In this document: piece by piece, positions 17,296 through 25,833 of the stretch | How positions within the stretch are numbered: the stretch's first letter is position 1 | Layout: every line of letters begins with the position of its first letter | Assembly: GCA_965208015.1 (NCBI GenBank) | Contig: OZ242308.1 | Coordinates: 1,443,069 to 1,507,068, forward strand | Reading direction: 5' to 3' | Source: Bin87 sp965208015 | GTDB taxonomy: Bacteria > Chloroflexota > Dehalococcoidia > Lucifugimonadales > UBA3495 | Length of the DNA stretch: 64,000 nucleotides | The notes under the pieces: model-generated | What the model saw: only the letters and a program-made list of their open reading frames with translations | What the model was told of the DNA's origin: nothing | Databases searched by the model: none | Made by a program: the position numbers and the translations under genes

Positions 17296-17832
17296 ATGGA
17301 GTTCAGACTCAATCGTGAAATCAAAGCGTACTGCCCCGACTTCGACCCGGTCCGGGAGATCCTGCGCGAGCAGTCGGCCGAGTTCGTCGAGGTCAAGGAG
17401 CAGGTTGACCACTATTACCGGCTCCCGCTTGCGGACAAGGCCGGAGGAACGCGCCGTCTCAAACTACGGGTGGAATCGGCGGCATCCGAGCTGATTTACT
17501 ACGTCGAGGGTCAGGAGGACGGGGCCAGGACCAGCCGGTTCCAGGTAGTGGCGGTGAAAGACCCGGCGATGGCCGGAGTGCTGGAGGCCGCCCTGGGCGT
17601 CAGGGCCGTCGTGCGCAAGCGGCGCGAGCTGTGGCGCAAGGACAACATAATCTTCAACCTGGACACGGTTGAAGGGGTCGGGCAGATCCTGGAGGTTGAA
17701 GTCCAGGACGAGGAAGGCTGCGATATCGACGCCCAGGTGGACGCGTATCGCAGCCTTCTTGGCCCCTATTTGAACGGCTACATCATTGGGTCGAATGAAG
17801 ACCTGGTTGCCGCGCTCACTCCCCAGCCTTGA
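17296..17832 (+). CDS. CYTH-domain protein (class IV adenylate cyclase / CyaB-like)
   Basis: 178 residues. 'NREIKAYCPDFDPVREILREQSAEFVEVKEQVDHYYRLP' followed by 'TRRLKLRVESAASELIYYVEGQEDGARTSRFQVVAV' and 'VRAVVRKRRELWRKDNIIFNLDTVEGVGQILEVEVQDEEG' is the CYTH tunnel fold: alternating acidic and basic strand residues that bind triphosphates with metal. Members are class IV adenylate cyclases, thiamine triphosphatases or tripolyphosphatases; the N-terminal ExExK motif is reduced to REIK. Function among these is open. Probably cotranscribed with the Gfo/Idh/MocA gene. Its 3' end overlaps the convergent GMC gene by 17 bp. Confidence 0.82.
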   Translation: MEFRLNREIKAYCPDFDPVREILREQSAEFVEVKEQVDHYYRLPLADKAGGTRRLKLRVESAASELIYYVEGQEDGARTSRFQVVAVKDPAMAGVLEAALGVRAVVRKRRELWRKDNIIFNLDTVEGVGQILEVEVQDEEGCDIDAQVDAYRSLLGPYLNGYIIGSNEDLVAALTPQP

Positions 17833-19366
17833 TGAAGTCGGAGACGCGCTCGGCGATCATCATCGTGGTGACGTTGGTGTTGGCGCGGACAACATCGGGC
17901 ATGATCGAGGCGTCGGCCACCCGGAGGTTGGATATCCCGCGCACGTGCAAACGGGTGTCTACCACCGCCATGGGATCGTCCGCCGGCCCCATCTTGCAGG
18001 TTCCGGAGATGTGATAGGAGGTGCTGATGTTGCGCCGCAGCCACAGGTCCAGCGTCTCGTCGCTCTCCAGGTCGGCCGGCGTGGGCGCGGTGATCTCATC
18101 GATGATGCCGTCGTAGGCGTCGTGCTGCAGCAGCGACACGCAGAGGCGCACGGCTTCGCGCAACCGTTCCCGGTCCCAGTCCTCCTCCAGGTAGCGATAA
18201 TCCATGCTGGGCGGAGTGTGCGGGTCCGCGGACTCCAGCCTCAGCTCGCCCTTGCCGGCCGCCAGGTACAGGCCGCAGTTGACCGTGTGGGCGGGGTTGT
18301 CGTCCCGGACCACGGTGTTCAGCGACGCCGGCGAAAGGATCATATCGTTGGGCGTGTCCGAGCCGGAGGCGGTGAAACGCAGTCGCAGGGCCCTCATGCC
18401 GTTGGGATCCTGGGGGACATCCTCCTTGACCATGTAACGCACGGACACGTTGGGGTGGTCGCGCATGTTCTGACCCACTCCGGCCAGTTCGACGGCAACC
18501 GGAATTCCCTGCGCTTCCAGCTGGTCCGCAGGCCCAATGCCGGACAGCATCAGCAATTGCGGTGAAGCCACCGCGCCGGCGCACAGGATGATTTCGCTGC
18601 CTTCGACGATGAAAGTGTCATCACCGCTCTCCACCTCAACGCCGATGGCCCTCTTGCCCATCGGGGTGTCTTCCAGCACCAACCGGTTGGCCTGGACGTT
18701 GGGCCGGATGGTCAGGTTCAGCCGGTGGCGCACGGAGCTGATATAGCTCAGGGCCATGCTCATCCGCACCCCGTCGATGTTGTTTTCAGCGCGGAGGCTG
18801 ACCCCGGTGGCCTCCGGGTGGTTCACGTCGGGATGGAAGGGATATCCGGCGGCGGTGGCAGCCTGGAAGAAGGCTTCCTGGGACGGCGGCCAGGTTTCGC
18901 GTTGGTGGTGCCGTACCGGCACGGGCCCATCGGTGCCGTGGAAGTCGTCATGGAAGTCCGCGTCGTTCTCCAGCTTGCGGAAGTAGGGCAGACACTCCAG
19001 GTAACCCCAGCCGTCATTGCCCCATGACTCCCAGGTGTCGAAGTCTTCGGGAGCTCCCCGGATGAAAGTCTGGCCGTTGATGGCGCTGGAGCCTCCCAGC
19101 ACCTTGCCCCGGGGCACGGGCATGGGCTCGGCCTGCTCTGGCGTCGCCTTGCCGGTGAAGGACCAGTTGTAGGGGGAACCGGCGGCGCGAGCCTCGAGGT
19201 TCACCGTGCCCCAGCCCAGCTTGAGCATGTCGGGCAATTGGGCGAAGTCGGGAAAATCGGGGCCGGCCTCCAGGAGCAACACCGAACGGTTCGGGTCCTC
19301 GGAAAGTCGGGTCGCCACGATGCACCCGGCCGTGCCGCCGCCGACTACTATGTGGTCGTATTTCAT
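17816..19366 (-). CDS. GMC-family FAD oxidoreductase (choline dehydrogenase-like), copy A
   Basis: 516 residues from the ATG at 19366 (TTGGAGAAATCTCA upstream). FAD-binding GGGTAG motif in 'HIVVGGGTAGCIVATRLSEDP', GMC signature 'GKVLGGSSAINGQTFIRG' and second signature 'GAVASPQLLMLSGIGP'. The catalytic C-terminal region has 'STSYHISGTCKMG' and 'RANTNVTTMMIAERVSD', with the His/Asn pair of alcohol-oxidising members. Oxidises a primary or secondary alcohol, giving electrons to a quinone or oxygen; substrate unknown. It lies 47 bp after a PEP-mutase/isocitrate-lyase family gene and can be cotranscribed with it. A relative, not a recent copy, is at 27360-28979. Confidence 0.93.
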   Translation of the reverse strand: MKYDHIVVGGGTAGCIVATRLSEDPNRSVLLLEAGPDFPDFAQLPDMLKLGWGTVNLEARAAGSPYNWSFTGKATPEQAEPMPVPRGKVLGGSSAINGQTFIRGAPEDFDTWESWGNDGWGYLECLPYFRKLENDADFHDDFHGTDGPVPVRHHQRETWPPSQEAFFQAATAAGYPFHPDVNHPEATGVSLRAENNIDGVRMSMALSYISSVRHRLNLTIRPNVQANRLVLEDTPMGKRAIGVEVESGDDTFIVEGSEIILCAGAVASPQLLMLSGIGPADQLEAQGIPVAVELAGVGQNMRDHPNVSVRYMVKEDVPQDPNGMRALRLRFTASGSDTPNDMILSPASLNTVVRDDNPAHTVNCGLYLAAGKGELRLESADPHTPPSMDYRYLEEDWDRERLREAVRLCVSLLQHDAYDGIIDEITAPTPADLESDETLDLWLRRNISTSYHISGTCKMGPADDPMAVVDTRLHVRGISNLRVADASIMPDVVRANTNVTTMMIAERVSDFIKAGE

Positions 19367-19413
19367 TGAGATTTCTCCAATATTGGCTGGCATCGCTTCC
19401 GGCAATGGCGGGT

Positions 19414-20319
19414 TTACAGGGGTCGATCAGGGAGGTACTTGTCCTCCATCGCGCGGATCCGGTCCGCGCCCAGGATGTTGCCGTTGCTGGCGACGCCCCA
19501 TTTGCTCTGGGCCGCCTGCGCCAGGAAGTCGTCGATGGCGGCGGTGCCGCGGTCCTGGAAATCGCTGAGGAAATCCCAGGATGCCTGGAGCCCCGCCATC
19601 GTGGTGAGGGCGGGATACCATGCCGCTGCGGCTCCCGCCTCCTGCAACTCCGCCAGAGTGGGATGGGTCTGGCTACCGTGCGTGAACAGCGGCAGCACCG
19701 GGCCGGGGATGCGGCGGATGGCTTCCTGGTTGTCCTCCCACGAGGCGACGGCCGGACACACCACGTCCACGTTGGTCTCGCTCTTGTAGGCCAGGCAGCG
19801 CTCCATGACGTCCTCGAAGGTTGCCCCCGGAACGCCGGCGTAGTCGCACCGGGCCACGATCACGAAGTCCGGGTCGTACTCCATCTTGGCATCCATGGCG
19901 GCCCGGAGCTTGCCCACCATCTCCTCGATGGAAACGCAGCGGCGACGGGGGCCGGACTTGGGCGGGTAGGTCTGGTCCTCCAGGTGGGTACCGGCGATGC
20001 CGGCGCGGATGTACTCCTTCACCGTCTCATAGACCTGTATGGCGTCGCCATAGCCGGTGTCCATGTCCACGAACGCCGGGATGTCGATGGTGTTCACGAT
20101 CTTCCGGGCGTTGTCCACCATGTCGCGCATGCTGGTGCCGCCCTCGGTCAGGCCCATGACCTGCGCCGAGGTGTTGCCGCCCGACATGTAGAAGGCCTCG
20201 AACCCCAGCGCTTCGGCCATCTTTGCGCCCATGGCGTTCATGCCGCCGGCCAGGACGAAAATCTCTGGTCGCTCGAACAGCTCCTTGAGCCTCGTGGTCA
20301 TGCGTTGTTTCTCTGGCAT
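19414..20319 (-). CDS. Isocitrate lyase / PEP mutase family protein
   Basis: 301 residues from the ATG at 20319, behind AAGGGGGAACAGC. Family marks: 'IFVLAGGMNAMGAKMAEALGFEAFYMSGGNTSAQVMG', 'IPAFVDMDTGYGDAIQVYETVKEYIRAGIAGTHLEDQTYPPKSG'. The Asp and Glu residues of the magnesium site are in place. The lyase loop motif KKCGH (or PKRCGH) reads PKSGPR, so the catalytic Cys of isocitrate, methylisocitrate and dimethylmalate lyases is absent. It may instead be a phosphonopyruvate hydrolase-like or oxaloacetate decarboxylase-like enzyme. Lies between the LUD gene upstream (41-bp gap) and the GMC gene downstream. Confidence 0.87.
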   Translation of the reverse strand: MPEKQRMTTRLKELFERPEIFVLAGGMNAMGAKMAEALGFEAFYMSGGNTSAQVMGLTEGGTSMRDMVDNARKIVNTIDIPAFVDMDTGYGDAIQVYETVKEYIRAGIAGTHLEDQTYPPKSGPRRRCVSIEEMVGKLRAAMDAKMEYDPDFVIVARCDYAGVPGATFEDVMERCLAYKSETNVDVVCPAVASWEDNQEAIRRIPGPVLPLFTHGSQTHPTLAELQEAGAAAAWYPALTTMAGLQASWDFLSDFQDRGTAAIDDFLAQAAQSKWGVASNGNILGADRIRAMEDKYLPDRPL

Positions 20320-20360
20320 TGCTGTTCCCCCTTTGCGATGTTTCGTCTGTTGTGGGCGGT

Positions 20361-20978
20361 TTACCAACCCAGGCTTTCCGGTATGAGGATCATGGAGATG
20401 CGGCCAACCATGGGCTCATGCTCCATTACCAGGTATTTGCCGATGGGCGTGGGCGTCGCGCCCCGGCCCTCCAGCCAGCGGTCGTGCCGCTCCAGGGTGA
20501 AGCCCCGGGTGCGGGCCTCGGCTTCGGCCAGGGTGGGGCAGATCTTCTGGGTGCCGGCCACGAGGATGAGGTGCCTGGCGCCATAGGCGTAGGCTCCGAT
20601 CTGGCTGCCGGACCCGCTGGCGACGACGATCTCGCCGGTCTCGGCGATGGCCTGCACGCTGCCCACGAAATAGTCGGCAATGGTGGTCTTGCGCCGGAAT
20701 TCGCGCTGCTCCGTCGGATCGGCATGGGCCATCATCTGGTCGTGCAGGTTGACGTAACCATCGTTGCCTTCCATGTACTCCGTGTAGCCGATGGTGTCCA
20801 GCGTCTCTGAAGTGTTGACGTAGACCTCGGAGCCTTCGGGAACCAGCTCCCGGAGCAGGGCCAGAGCCGCCTCCTGGCTGTCCACCAGGACGGCTTCGAC
20901 GTTCCGATTCGCCAGGGCCTCGATGGTCCTGCTGATCGAGTCGGCGGTCGCCGGTGCGTAGGGTGCGCTAGAGGACAT
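20361..20978 (-). CDS. LUD-domain protein (LutC/YkgG-like)
   Basis: 205 residues from the ATG at 20978 behind AGGAGC; the longer frame enters a repeat. The LUD (DUF162) domain is seen in 'NRNVEAVLVDSQEAALALLRELVPEGSEVYVNTSETLDTIGY', 'YFVGSVQAIAETGEIVVASGSGSQIGAYAYGARHLILVAGTQKI'. LutC with LutA and LutB oxidises L-lactate; no lutA or lutB is here, so this solo type probably has another role. Solo LUD proteins are common and uncharacterised. Probably cotranscribed with the lyase-family and GMC genes downstream. Confidence 0.87.
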   Translation of the reverse strand: MSSSAPYAPATADSISRTIEALANRNVEAVLVDSQEAALALLRELVPEGSEVYVNTSETLDTIGYTEYMEGNDGYVNLHDQMMAHADPTEQREFRRKTTIADYFVGSVQAIAETGEIVVASGSGSQIGAYAYGARHLILVAGTQKICPTLAEAEARTRGFTLERHDRWLEGRGATPTPIGKYLVMEHEPMVGRISMILIPESLGW

Positions 20979-21002
20979 GAACGTGCTCCTGTTTGTGGCG
21001 GA

Positions 21003-21103
21003 TCGTCCGAAGCAGGATTCACCGGATTGATAGGATGTGCGGGATAGAATGGGTCCAATCCTCATAATCCTTCAAATCCCGGAAATCCTGCTTCTGACGT
21101 TCC
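21003..21103. repeat. 'CAGGATT' type inverted repeat, second copy
   Basis: CCGAAGCAGGATTCACCGGATT on one arm and CCCGGAAATCCTGCTTCTGACG on the other, same family as 11443-11551 and again between two minus-strand genes. Confidence 0.75.
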
Positions 21104-21117
21104 CTGACCCGAAGCGG

Positions 21118-22191
21118 TTACGCATGAGGATCTAACCCGCCGGGCCGCAGGCGGGGCATCACCTCGTCCACGAACCGGGACATCGAGCCCATGACCTGGT
21201 CTGGGGTCAAGTCGCCCCAAGCGAATATGGTGCAGAAGTAGTTGATGCCCGTCTCGTCAATGGCCTGTTGGACCCGTTCCCTGACCGTGGCCGGCGTGCC
21301 GACGATAATCACGTCTTTTGCTTGCAGCACGTCGAAGTCCCGCATGGCGCCCAGGCGGTCGAGGCCCTTCTTGGCCCACAGGTAGTCGATGTTGTGGAAC
21401 CATGTTCCGTATGCCGCTTTTGCCTCCGCGAGGGCCGCTTCTTCGGTATCGGCGATGTACATGTGACGCACCAGGCCCAGCTTGGGGACGGAAACGTGGC
21501 TGTTCATGCCATCTGCCATGCGGTCGGCGGCCCATACCTGCTTGTATAGGTCGTAATGGGCTTTGACGCCGGCGTTGTCGGCGAAAACCGTGCACGTGTT
21601 GAAACCGTGCTGAGCCATCCACGGAACCGTTTCGATGTTGTTGCTGGCATACCACAGGGGCGGGTACGGTTTTTGATGGGGCGCAATCCACAGCTCGATG
21701 TCTTCGTAGCTGTAGTGCTTGCCCCGGTAATCGAGTATGCCGGTGGTGAAGCCCTTGGTGAACATGTCCATCTGCTCGTTGAATACTTCCCAGCTGATTT
21801 CCAGGTCGACGCCGAACTCCTCAGCCTCTACGGGAGAAACGCCCCGCCCGACGCCCAAATCCAGGCGTCCGTTGCTCAGGTTGTCCAGCATGCAGATCTC
21901 GTGGTAGAGGCGGATGGGGTTGTAGAAGGGCAAGAGGAAGACCAGCGGGCCCAGGCGCAGCCGCGTTGTGCGTTGAGCCGCCGCCGCCAGGAACACCGCC
22001 GGCGAGGGTGACACGCTCAGCGGCGTGATGTGGTGCTCCGCCAGGTGGTAGCTGTAGAACCCGCTGCGGTCGGCGTACTCCAGCATGCGGAGCCGGTTTT
22101 CGAAGATATCACTGGGCGCCGACGTGTCCCATTCGATCCAGTCGAACAGCCCGAATTCCAGGGTGTCGTTCAACTTGGCGACTTGGGTCAT
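21118..22191 (-). CDS. LLM-class flavin-dependent oxidoreductase
   Basis: 357 residues, full length. N-terminal 'LEFGLFDWIEWD', 'RSGFYSYHLAEHHITPLSVSPSPAVFLAAAAQRTTRLRLGPLVFLLPFYNPIRLYHEICMLDNLSNGRLDLGVGRGVSP' is the luciferase-like barrel core with AEHH; 'IIVGTPATVRERVQQAIDETGINYF' is the usual C-terminal helix region. Needs a flavin reductase, none of which is nearby. Expected to oxidise an organic compound with O2 and reduced flavin. GGAGGTGAACT precedes the ATG. It stands alone between two repeat-bearing gaps. Confidence 0.92.
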   Translation of the reverse strand: MTQVAKLNDTLEFGLFDWIEWDTSAPSDIFENRLRMLEYADRSGFYSYHLAEHHITPLSVSPSPAVFLAAAAQRTTRLRLGPLVFLLPFYNPIRLYHEICMLDNLSNGRLDLGVGRGVSPVEAEEFGVDLEISWEVFNEQMDMFTKGFTTGILDYRGKHYSYEDIELWIAPHQKPYPPLWYASNNIETVPWMAQHGFNTCTVFADNAGVKAHYDLYKQVWAADRMADGMNSHVSVPKLGLVRHMYIADTEEAALAEAKAAYGTWFHNIDYLWAKKGLDRLGAMRDFDVLQAKDVIIVGTPATVRERVQQAIDETGINYFCTIFAWGDLTPDQVMGSMSRFVDEVMPRLRPGGLDPHA

Positions 22192-22239
22192 AGTTCACCT
22201 CCCGTCTGAAATGCTGTTCAAAGCTGTACTGGTTCGACC

Positions 22240-22305
22240 TTGCCGCTCGTCCTGAGCCTGTCGAAGGACACCCCACCGGCATGGTTCGACAGGCTCACCA
22301 TGAGC
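22240..22305. repeat. 'GAGCCTGTCGAA' type palindrome
   Basis: Arms TCCTGAGCCTGTCGAAGGAC and GGTTCGACAGGCTCACCATG enclose a short loop. This widespread intergenic repeat occurs once in the window and is distinct from the other repeat families here. Confidence 0.75.
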
Positions 22306-22353
22306 GGGTAAGGCAGTATCAGTACATGAGGGGATAAGGCCATAGCAGTCGGT

Positions 22354-23226
22354 TCAAGCCACCACCAGGGGCAGCGACGGGTCGGCGGCATACTCGGACA
22401 TCGATGCATCGTATACAGCGACGTTCTGGTAGCCCAGCATGGCCAGCACGAATGCGTCGTTGGATGCGGCTATGCCGCCACCGCAATAGGTGACCACGCG
22501 TTTCGACGGGTCGGCGCCGGCACCTTCGAAGAGTGCCGCAAGTTCCTCGGCTGGCCGGAACAGGCCGGTGTCGGGGTCGGTCAACTCGCCGGACGGCACG
22601 TTGGTCGCTCCGGGGATGTGGCCAGCACGCCCGTAACCGGTACCGCCGTCGGCGCCGGAGTGCTGGTCACGGCCCAGGGCGTTTATGAGGCAGCTACCGG
22701 CGCCGCTCTCCATGAACGCTTTGACCTCGGCAAGATCGGCAAACCGCGCCGGGTCAGGGGTCGGGTTGAAGACGGCGGATGCGTACGTCGCTGGCTGGGT
22801 CGAAGTCGGGCGGCCTTCCGCAGTCCAGCGGCGCCAGCCGCCGTCCAGCACCACCGCGCCATGGCAGCCCATCGAGCGGAACATCCACCACAGCCTCGCC
22901 GCCCACTGTGAACCCAGGCGGTCGTACAGCACCAGTTTTGAGCTCTCCGATATGCCGTGACGCCCGGCGGCCTCGGCGAATGCCGTCGCCGAGGGCATCA
23001 TGAAGCGGTAGGGCTGGTCGTTGTCGGAGAAGTCGGCCTGTAGGTCGAGGAAGCCCGAACCTGGAATGTGCCCGGTCTCGTAGGCGCTCCGGCCAGACTC
23101 GGCACGAACTGTACCATCGCCGCGATGAAGGAAAACCGTCGTCTCAAAGACGCGTACATCGTCGTCAGCCAGATGCTCGGCCAGCCAATTGGTGGATACG
23201 AGGTACTCGGGATGCGCGAACGCCAT
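22354..23226 (-). CDS. Sulfurtransferase (thiosulfate / 3-mercaptopyruvate type, tandem rhodanese)
   Basis: 290 residues from the ATG at 23226 (GGAGGTGAAC upstream); an in-frame GTG six bases upstream is less likely. Two rhodanese domains: an inactive N-terminal one ('LVSTNWLAEHLADDDVRVFETT', 'YETGHIPGSGFLDLQADFSD') and an active C-terminal one with 'YGRAGHIPGATNVPSGEL' and Cys248 in 'VTYCGGGIAAS'. The loop after the Cys (GGGIA) is closer to the uncharged mercaptopyruvate type (CGSGV) than to the charged thiosulfate type (CRKGV). Moves sulfane sulfur to cyanide or a thiol. Promoter region shared with the divergent DUF1932 gene (155-bp gap). Confidence 0.92.
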   Translation of the reverse strand: MAFAHPEYLVSTNWLAEHLADDDVRVFETTVFLHRGDGTVRAESGRSAYETGHIPGSGFLDLQADFSDNDQPYRFMMPSATAFAEAAGRHGISESSKLVLYDRLGSQWAARLWWMFRSMGCHGAVVLDGGWRRWTAEGRPTSTQPATYASAVFNPTPDPARFADLAEVKAFMESGAGSCLINALGRDQHSGADGGTGYGRAGHIPGATNVPSGELTDPDTGLFRPAEELAALFEGAGADPSKRVVTYCGGGIAASNDAFVLAMLGYQNVAVYDASMSEYAADPSLPLVVA

Positions 23227-23381
23227 GTTCACCTCCAGCCGCTGGTGGCGAGTTGTAACGTGGTGGTTTCCGGCACCAGTATCGCCGTCTCTCGGGTTGT
23301 CCGCAACCGGCTCGCGGCGGCGAATACGAAACCCTGTGCTATAGTTTTTGCCGCCGCTATTTTGATCGAGAGCACCTATCC

Positions 23382-24290
23382 ATGGACATTAGCACTGTAG
23401 CCATTCTCAGTCCTGGCGACATGGGACACGCCGTCGGCCAGCGTCTGCGGGAAAACGAATTGGACGTGATCACCTGCCTGACCGGCCGCAGCGACCGCAC
23501 CCGCGCCCTGTCCCAGAAGGCCGGAATACGCGACGTTGCGACCATGGAGGAGTTGGTCCAGCAGTCGGACCTGATAATGTCCATGACCGTGTCCTCCGCT
23601 GTGCCCAGCGTGTGCCAACAGGTGGCCGACGCGCTGATCGTCACGGGCGCCGACACCCTGTTCGCAGAGTGTAACGCCATTTCTCCGCAGCTGGCGCGGG
23701 ATCTGGAGCCGATCATTACCGACGCAGGCGGGCGCTTCGTGGACGTTTCCATAATCGGCGGTCCGCCGCGACCCGGCTACAGTCCGCATTTCTACGCTTC
23801 CGGCTCGGAGGCGGCACACTTTGAGATGCTGAACGACTTTGGCCTGACGGTGCTCAAGCTGGATGGCGAGGTGGGTCAGGCGTCCGGCATCAAGATGTGC
23901 TATGCCGCCATGACCAAGGGATCCTGGGCGTTGTACACCCAGCTGCTGATGGCGGCCGAGCTCATGGGCCTGACCGAACCCCTGCTGGCGGAATTCGGTT
24001 CCGGCCAGCAGGCGGTTTTGCAGCGTATGGAGCGCACCATACCCACCGTGCCGCCCCGTTCGCGCCGTTGGGTCAGCGAGATGGAGGAAATTCGCGACAC
24101 CTTCTCGGAGTTGGGAATGACCCCTTACCTCTTTGAAGGCGTGGCGGAAATGTACCGTTTTATCGGCAGCACTCCCCTTGGGGAAGAGTTTCCCGAGTCG
24201 CGGGACCGTGACCGCACCTTCACCGAAACCATTCAACAACTGGCCCAGCATGTATCGGCGCGAACCGAAGTCGACGCCAGCAAAGCCTGA
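23382..24290 (+). CDS. 6-phosphogluconate dehydrogenase-like NAD(P)-binding protein with DUF1932 domain
   Basis: 302 residues. Rossmann domain 'VAILSPGDMGHAVGQRLRENELDVITCLTGRSDRTRALSQKAGIRD' (SPGDMG replaces GLGxMG), 'ADTLFAECNAISPQ' and 'RFVDVSIIGGPPRPG', then an all-helical domain with 'GIKMCYAAMTKGSWALYTQLLMAA', where the Lys of 'IKMCYAA' matches the catalytic Lys of beta-hydroxyacid dehydrogenases. C-terminal helices match DUF1932. Oxidises a hydroxy acid with NAD(P); substrate unknown. The start has no strong ribosome site. Followed by a small gene at 24329. Confidence 0.88.
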   Translation: MDISTVAILSPGDMGHAVGQRLRENELDVITCLTGRSDRTRALSQKAGIRDVATMEELVQQSDLIMSMTVSSAVPSVCQQVADALIVTGADTLFAECNAISPQLARDLEPIITDAGGRFVDVSIIGGPPRPGYSPHFYASGSEAAHFEMLNDFGLTVLKLDGEVGQASGIKMCYAAMTKGSWALYTQLLMAAELMGLTEPLLAEFGSGQQAVLQRMERTIPTVPPRSRRWVSEMEEIRDTFSELGMTPYLFEGVAEMYRFIGSTPLGEEFPESRDRDRTFTETIQQLAQHVSARTEVDASKA

Positions 24291-24328
24291 AAACGTCGTT
24301 GCGCCATTCCCCGATCAGGAGACACTCC

Positions 24329-24577
24329 ATGCCCGAACCGGCATCCACCAGCAACAATAGGCTCATGTTCTCCACCGAGGAATGGGCACTGGTGTCCAGA
24401 TCTCAAATCGAGCGTTCCACGGTCCCGCAAGACATGGACGAGGAGGCTGGCGTCCTCGTGGTGTGGACTCGTGGCATGGCGGGTCAACCCGATACCGGAT
24501 GGTCTGCCAGGTACGCCATTTCGGGCGACGCCCTGCGCGACGCTCTGGTAGCGGCGGGCCTGATCCCTGATGAGTAG
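24329..24577 (+). CDS. Small hypothetical protein
   Basis: 82 residues from ATG with CAGGAGACACTCC just upstream, which decides the start. It is acidic, has no Cys and no hydrophobic segment, and ends 'ISGDALRDALVAAGLIPDE'. It lies 38 bp after the DUF1932 gene on the same strand, so likely the second gene of that transcript. I do not recognise the family. Confidence 0.6.
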   Translation: MPEPASTSNNRLMFSTEEWALVSRSQIERSTVPQDMDEEAGVLVVWTRGMAGQPDTGWSARYAISGDALRDALVAAGLIPDE

Positions 24578-24592
24578 GTCGGCGCAAGGATT

Positions 24593-24623
24593 TTCTGGAT
24601 ACCGGCTTTCGCCGGTATGACGG
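24593..24623. repeat. 'CCGGCnnnnGCCGG' palindrome
   Basis: ATACCGGCTTTCGCCGGTAT plus a GACGG tail, same family as 8436-8500 and 12555-12648, right after the small hypothetical gene. Confidence 0.75.
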
Positions 24624-24759
24624 TCTTGCTGCCGGGCAACTACCTTAGACATAAACAGTTACATGAACCAAGCCAAATTGACAGCCGTCCGCGCGTGTCC
24701 CTACAATCGCTGAAAATTCACGCGAATCGTGCGAGGACTCCGGTCGTTAGGAGGACAAA

Positions 24760-25731
24760 ATGGCTGAACTACTGGGTCTGGGCTGTTCTCATGGCCCCAT
24801 CATCCTGACGCCGCCTGAAGTATGGGCCAAGGGCAGGGAGCGAATATTTGCCCGCGTGCCCGGCTACGAGGCTCCCGCACAACTGCTGGAAGAGCTGGGA
24901 GACGACAACGGACTGAGCCGGGACATCAACGACCAGAAGAAGGTCGTCGAGTCTTTCAAGATCATGCGGGACCGCCTCCACGAGTGGGAGCCGGACGTGG
25001 TGATGGTGATCGGCGACGACCAGGCGGAGAACTTCCTACAGGACAACCTGCCTCCCTTCTGCTTGTACACCGGCGCCGAAGTCGACGGCTACCCCTTCCA
25101 GCGCGGCGCGGCCCGCACCAACCTGTGGGACGCGGAGCCCGAAACGAAGTTCACTTTCCAGTGTCCCAAGGGGTTCTCCCAGGATCTCCGCAACTTCCTG
25201 ATCCGGGACGGGTTCGACATGGCCTCTTCCAGCGCCCTCAAGGGTTGGGACTGGGGACTGGCCCACGCCATCATCAACCCGCTGGTTTTCCTGGATCCTG
25301 AAGGCAGGTTCCCGCTGCTGCCCCTGTTCGTCAACTGCTACGGCGAAGAGGCGGGCCCCGACTATCCTCCGCGTCCCACGCCCAAGCGGTGCTACCAACT
25401 GGGGCAGGGGATCCGGAGGTTCCTGGATACCCGAGACGAGCGGGTCGCCGTCGTGGCGTCCTCCAGCTGGTCGCACAGCTTCCTGGCCCACAAGTTCCAG
25501 TGCCGGGAGATCGACGTTGAGACCGACCGCCGCTACCTGGAAATGGTTCGCAGCGGCAAGGGGAGCAAGCTGGCGGAACTCACTCCCGAGGAGATTCAGG
25601 ACTCCGGAGACCACGAGATCCTGAACTGGATCATCGCGCTGGGTGTCCTGGGCGACGTTCCGGCGGAGATCGTCGACGTGCGCGAGTCAAACACCCAGCT
25701 GGCTTACCGCGTGGCCGCCATCTGGAACTGA
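24760..25731 (+). CDS. LigB-like class III extradiol dioxygenase family protein
   Basis: 323 residues. His11 in 'GLGCSHGP' is the first iron ligand of the LigB fold; 'DWGLAHAIINPLVF' (His169) and 'VASSSWSHSF' (His239) match the conserved second-shell or acid/base His positions; 'DHEILNW' near residue 285 carries the expected ligand Glu. The second ligand His, usually in a 'NDH' motif, reads 'GDDQAENF' with Gln88. So one of the two iron His ligands seems replaced, which could mean another metal or another reaction. Strong GGAGG before ATG. A hairpin follows the stop codon. Confidence 0.85.
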   Translation: MAELLGLGCSHGPIILTPPEVWAKGRERIFARVPGYEAPAQLLEELGDDNGLSRDINDQKKVVESFKIMRDRLHEWEPDVVMVIGDDQAENFLQDNLPPFCLYTGAEVDGYPFQRGAARTNLWDAEPETKFTFQCPKGFSQDLRNFLIRDGFDMASSSALKGWDWGLAHAIINPLVFLDPEGRFPLLPLFVNCYGEEAGPDYPPRPTPKRCYQLGQGIRRFLDTRDERVAVVASSSWSHSFLAHKFQCREIDVETDRRYLEMVRSGKGSKLAELTPEEIQDSGDHEILNWIIALGVLGDVPAEIVDVRESNTQLAYRVAAIWN

Positions 25732-25767
25732 CAGCTCACGCCGAGGCACTGCATCTAACAAAATCCC

Positions 25768-25794
25768 CCGCGCCGGAGTCAACATCCGGCGCGG
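25768..25794 (+). terminator. Perfect 10-bp hairpin after the LigB-like gene
   Basis: CCGCGCCGGA (25768-25777), 7-nt loop, TCCGGCGCGG (25785-25794), 37 nt past the stop codon. No U-run follows on the plus strand; on the minus strand the sequence GATTTTG follows. Position says 3' end of the LigB transcript. Confidence 0.55.
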
Positions 25795-25833
25795 CAATCT
25801 GCTCGGCCACAAACTGAAGGGAAGGCGTCGATC

